A stretch of 6,985 bases of DNA from the NCBI GenBank assembly GCA_937902455.1, contig CALELI010000104.1, positions 1 to 6,985 of the forward strand. The letters are read 5' to 3'. How positions within the stretch are numbered: position 1 is the first letter of the stretch; each line of letters starts with the position of its first letter. The stretch is from an uncultured Prevotellaceae bacterium. Lineage in GTDB: Bacteria; Bacteroidota; Bacteroidia; Bacteroidales; Bacteroidaceae. The position numbers were made by a program, and so were the translations under genes. Positions 5,887-6,985 of this stretch are shown here, one piece after another. The notes under the pieces were generated by a model. It was not told where the DNA came from. It saw only the letters and a program-made list of their open reading frames with translations, and did no database searches.

Positions 5887-6237
5887 TTAGTTTTCTTTTT
5901 TAAGTTCAGATGGAATCCTGAATGCCGTATACAATTCTACGACAGTAAAGATGATGAATGGGATAAGCCATGCAGTACGCGAGGGTGTGTAGAACAGCAT
6001 CACTCCTGCTGCCACCATAAGCATAATGACACCTATTGCCTGCTGTCTGTACAATCGACGCAAGACGACATTTTGGGTTTCAGGGTGTCTTTCCAGCAGT
6101 CTTCCAGCAGCGAACATCACCGTTCCTGCTGCAAAGACATAGGCAGCACCACCCCAGCCTGTAATCCAGACGGCTGCGCCAATGATGACCAGAATCTCTC
6201 CCAGATTGGCCAGATACATTATCAGTCTATTCTTCAT
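5887..6237 (-). CDS. Small four-helix membrane protein, function unknown
   Basis: A 116-aa protein that I do not recognise as a named family. Four hydrophobic segments are visible at ~11-27, 31-48, 66-83 and 89-106. The loop at 49-65 is strongly basic (RLLERH...RRLYRQQ), and the C-terminus is charged (ELKKEN). By the positive-inside rule this basic loop should be cytoplasmic, putting both termini on the cytoplasmic side if all four helices span. There are no catalytic motifs. Its ATG (6237) lies inside the end of the ftsB-like gene (11-bp overlap), which implies translational coupling, and the pseudouridine synthase gene follows 44 bp later. Position next to a division gene hints at an envelope role, but this is only context. 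Confidence 0.8.
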   Translation of the reverse strand: MKNRLIMYLANLGEILVIIGAAVWITGWGGAAYVFAAGTVMFAAGRLLERHPETQNVVLRRLYRQQAIGVIMLMVAAGVMLFYTPSRTAWLIPFIIFTVVELYTAFRIPSELKKEN

Positions 6238-6523
6238 CTTCTATCACGAACACATCCTCATCGGCAGTCTTCATATAATACATTTCATGAGCTACCTGCT
6301 TCACAGCTTCCGGATCATTCTTAAGTTTGTTTAGTTTCTCTTTATCACTTTGAAATTGTTCGATTTGAATATCTATTTCTCTTTCAAGCTGAGCAATCTT
6401 ATTCTTCTGTGCAATACGGTTCACAAGACTATGCTCACCCACAAATCCTATCATGAAGACAAAGATTATGAGAGCAAGAACATACTTATATTGCAGGATC
6501 AGATGCCAGATATTAAATTTCAT
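6227..6523 (-). CDS. FtsB/DivIC family septum formation initiator
   Basis: A 98-aa bitopic inner-membrane protein of the type that, as FtsB or DivIC, joins FtsL and FtsQ/DivIB in the divisome and helps activate septal peptidoglycan synthesis. Residues 1-12 are cytoplasmic, ~13-29 are a single transmembrane helix (KYVLALIIFVFMIGFVG), and ~33-72 are a polar coiled-coil segment (IAQLEREIDIQIEQFQSDKEKLNKL). The conserved tail follows: DPEAVKQVAHEMYYMKTADEDVFVIED (70-96), matching the family's xAREKYxMxxxDEDVFVI pattern. I chose the ATG at 6523, not the upstream TTG at 6580. The TTG version adds 19 residues (MKKSTRKCSS...) without family character and would run through the promoter box at 6528-6535. 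It starts 63 bp after the dnaX stop and overlaps the next gene by 11 bp. Confidence 0.9.
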   Translation of the reverse strand: MKFNIWHLILQYKYVLALIIFVFMIGFVGEHSLVNRIAQKNKIAQLEREIDIQIEQFQSDKEKLNKLKNDPEAVKQVAHEMYYMKTADEDVFVIEDEE

Positions 6524-6527
6524 GTTG

Positions 6528-6535
6528 CAAAGATA
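6528..6535 (-). promoter_or_regulatory. TAnnTTTG (-7) box immediately before the ftsB-like start
   Basis: TATCTTTG reads on the minus strand from 6535 to 6528 and fits the Bacteroidota -7 element. Only 4 bases separate it from the ATG at 6523, so transcription from it would begin at or within a few bases of the start codon, giving a leaderless message. No TTTG lies at the right distance upstream (GTTC is found there), so the -33 element is poor. The unit may instead, or also, be read from upstream of dnaX. Confidence 0.45.
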
Positions 6536-6586
6536 GTAAAAGTTTAGTTTACTTGAACATTTGCGAGTTGATTTTTTCAAAAAAAA

Positions 6587-6985
6587 TTACAATGTCAAGT
6601 CAAATTCCTTCAAGAGCATGCCCAAAGCCGGATTTTGGCGTTTCATTTCAGCAATTTGTTCTGGCTTTGACAGCACACGAGGTTTGTCTGATAACTCACG
6701 CAGACGAATAGTCATTTTCAGTGCAGGACAATTAAGCTGAACCTGCATGAACTTCACTATCCTCTGAACAAGCGAATGAAGAATATCCTCTATATTTGGA
6801 TTTTCGGCCACCACCTCGAATTCGCTGTCACCAATAAGTTTCGGTTCTATCTGGTTCAGTCGCTGTGCCACGCCTGTTTCCTCGACAGGCAGGTTCTTGA
6901 TGAAGGTACGCCAGGCAACGATTAGACCCACCTGGTCAACATTAAGGTCTGTTTCTACATAGGACGACGTTCCCTCCTGACTGGC
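6587..6985 (-). CDS. dnaX: DNA polymerase III gamma/tau subunit, C-terminal fragment
   Basis: The frame is open from the window edge (6985) to the TAA at 6587, giving 132 residues; the start lies outside the window. A GTG at 6931 is internal, because the frame continues upstream without a stop (ASQEGTSSYVETDLNVDQ before it). The visible part corresponds to the tau C-terminal region: a helical segment starting near LIVAWRTFIKNLP, a beta-rich part with LIGDSEFEVVAENPNIEDILHS, and the ending KPEQIAEMKRQNPALGMLLKEFDLTL. The last part resembles the closing segment of Bacteroidales DnaX proteins, as I recall them (ExMxxxNPAxxxLxxxFDLEL). In the holoenzyme, DnaX is the clamp-loader ATPase that ties the polymerases together, but its ATPase domain is not in this window. 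The assignment rests on this tail and on gene order. The stop is followed at once by a T8 run with no hairpin before it, so it is not an obvious terminator. Confidence 0.75.
   Translation of the reverse strand, partial: ASQEGTSSYVETDLNVDQVGLIVAWRTFIKNLPVEETGVAQRLNQIEPKLIGDSEFEVVAENPNIEDILHSLVQRIVKFMQVQLNCPALKMTIRLRELSDKPRVLSKPEQIAEMKRQNPALGMLLKEFDLTL

Noticed and set aside
6227..6580. Longer start (TTG at 6580) for the ftsB-like gene.
   Set aside because: It adds 19 residues with no family resemblance and crosses the TATCTTTG box. The ATG at 6523 gives a normal-length FtsB/DivIC protein.
6571..6588. Intrinsic terminator after dnaX (T8 followed by a GA6 run on the minus strand).
   Set aside because: The T-run directly follows the stop codon, and no GC-rich stem precedes it. 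The A/T run pairing alone would be too weak.

Overview
This looks like a chromosomal housekeeping segment from a Bacteroidota genome, most likely order Bacteroidales and close to Prevotella/Segatella. Four things point that way: promoters with the Bacteroidota pattern TTTG - 19/20 bp - TAnnTTTG, start codons in A-rich contexts without Shine-Dalgarno sequences, a Rho factor with a roughly 300-residue insertion, and a DUF4369 lipoprotein. No mobile element, CRISPR array, tRNA or rRNA was seen.

Layout. Positions 1-185 hold a clear promoter (114-144), a short leader with a dyad hairpin (150-165), and otherwise nothing recognisable. The plus strand then carries rho (186-2360). Everything after it is on the minus strand. 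Read in the direction of transcription, these are the 3' end of dnaX (6985-6587, cut by the window edge), an FtsB/DivIC-type division protein (6523-6227), a four-helix membrane protein of unknown function (6237-5887), an RluB-like 23S rRNA pseudouridine synthase with a Gly/Tyr/Asn/Arg low-complexity N-terminus (5842-4586), asnS (4551-3157), and a DUF4369 lipoprotein (3036-2344) with its own promoter. The lipoprotein gene converges on rho, and their 3' ends overlap by 17 bp.

How the genes relate. The ftsB-like gene, the membrane gene, rluB and asnS are tightly packed (11-bp overlap, then gaps of 44 and 34 bp) and probably form one transcription unit. A TAnnTTTG box sits directly in front of the ftsB-like ATG. 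The unit links replication (dnaX), division (ftsB), ribosome maturation (rluB) and tRNA charging (asnS). It looks like growth genes grouped together, not one pathway.

The most notable feature is that two unrelated RNA-acting proteins, Rho and the RluB-like synthase, both carry long, compositionally biased, repeat-containing regions predicted to be disordered. The Rho insertion is charged and has AT-hook-like basic motifs. The RluB extension is a near-neutral-to-basic GYGNR/GGGYxKYGN repeat. I found no evidence for a new defence or mobile system.
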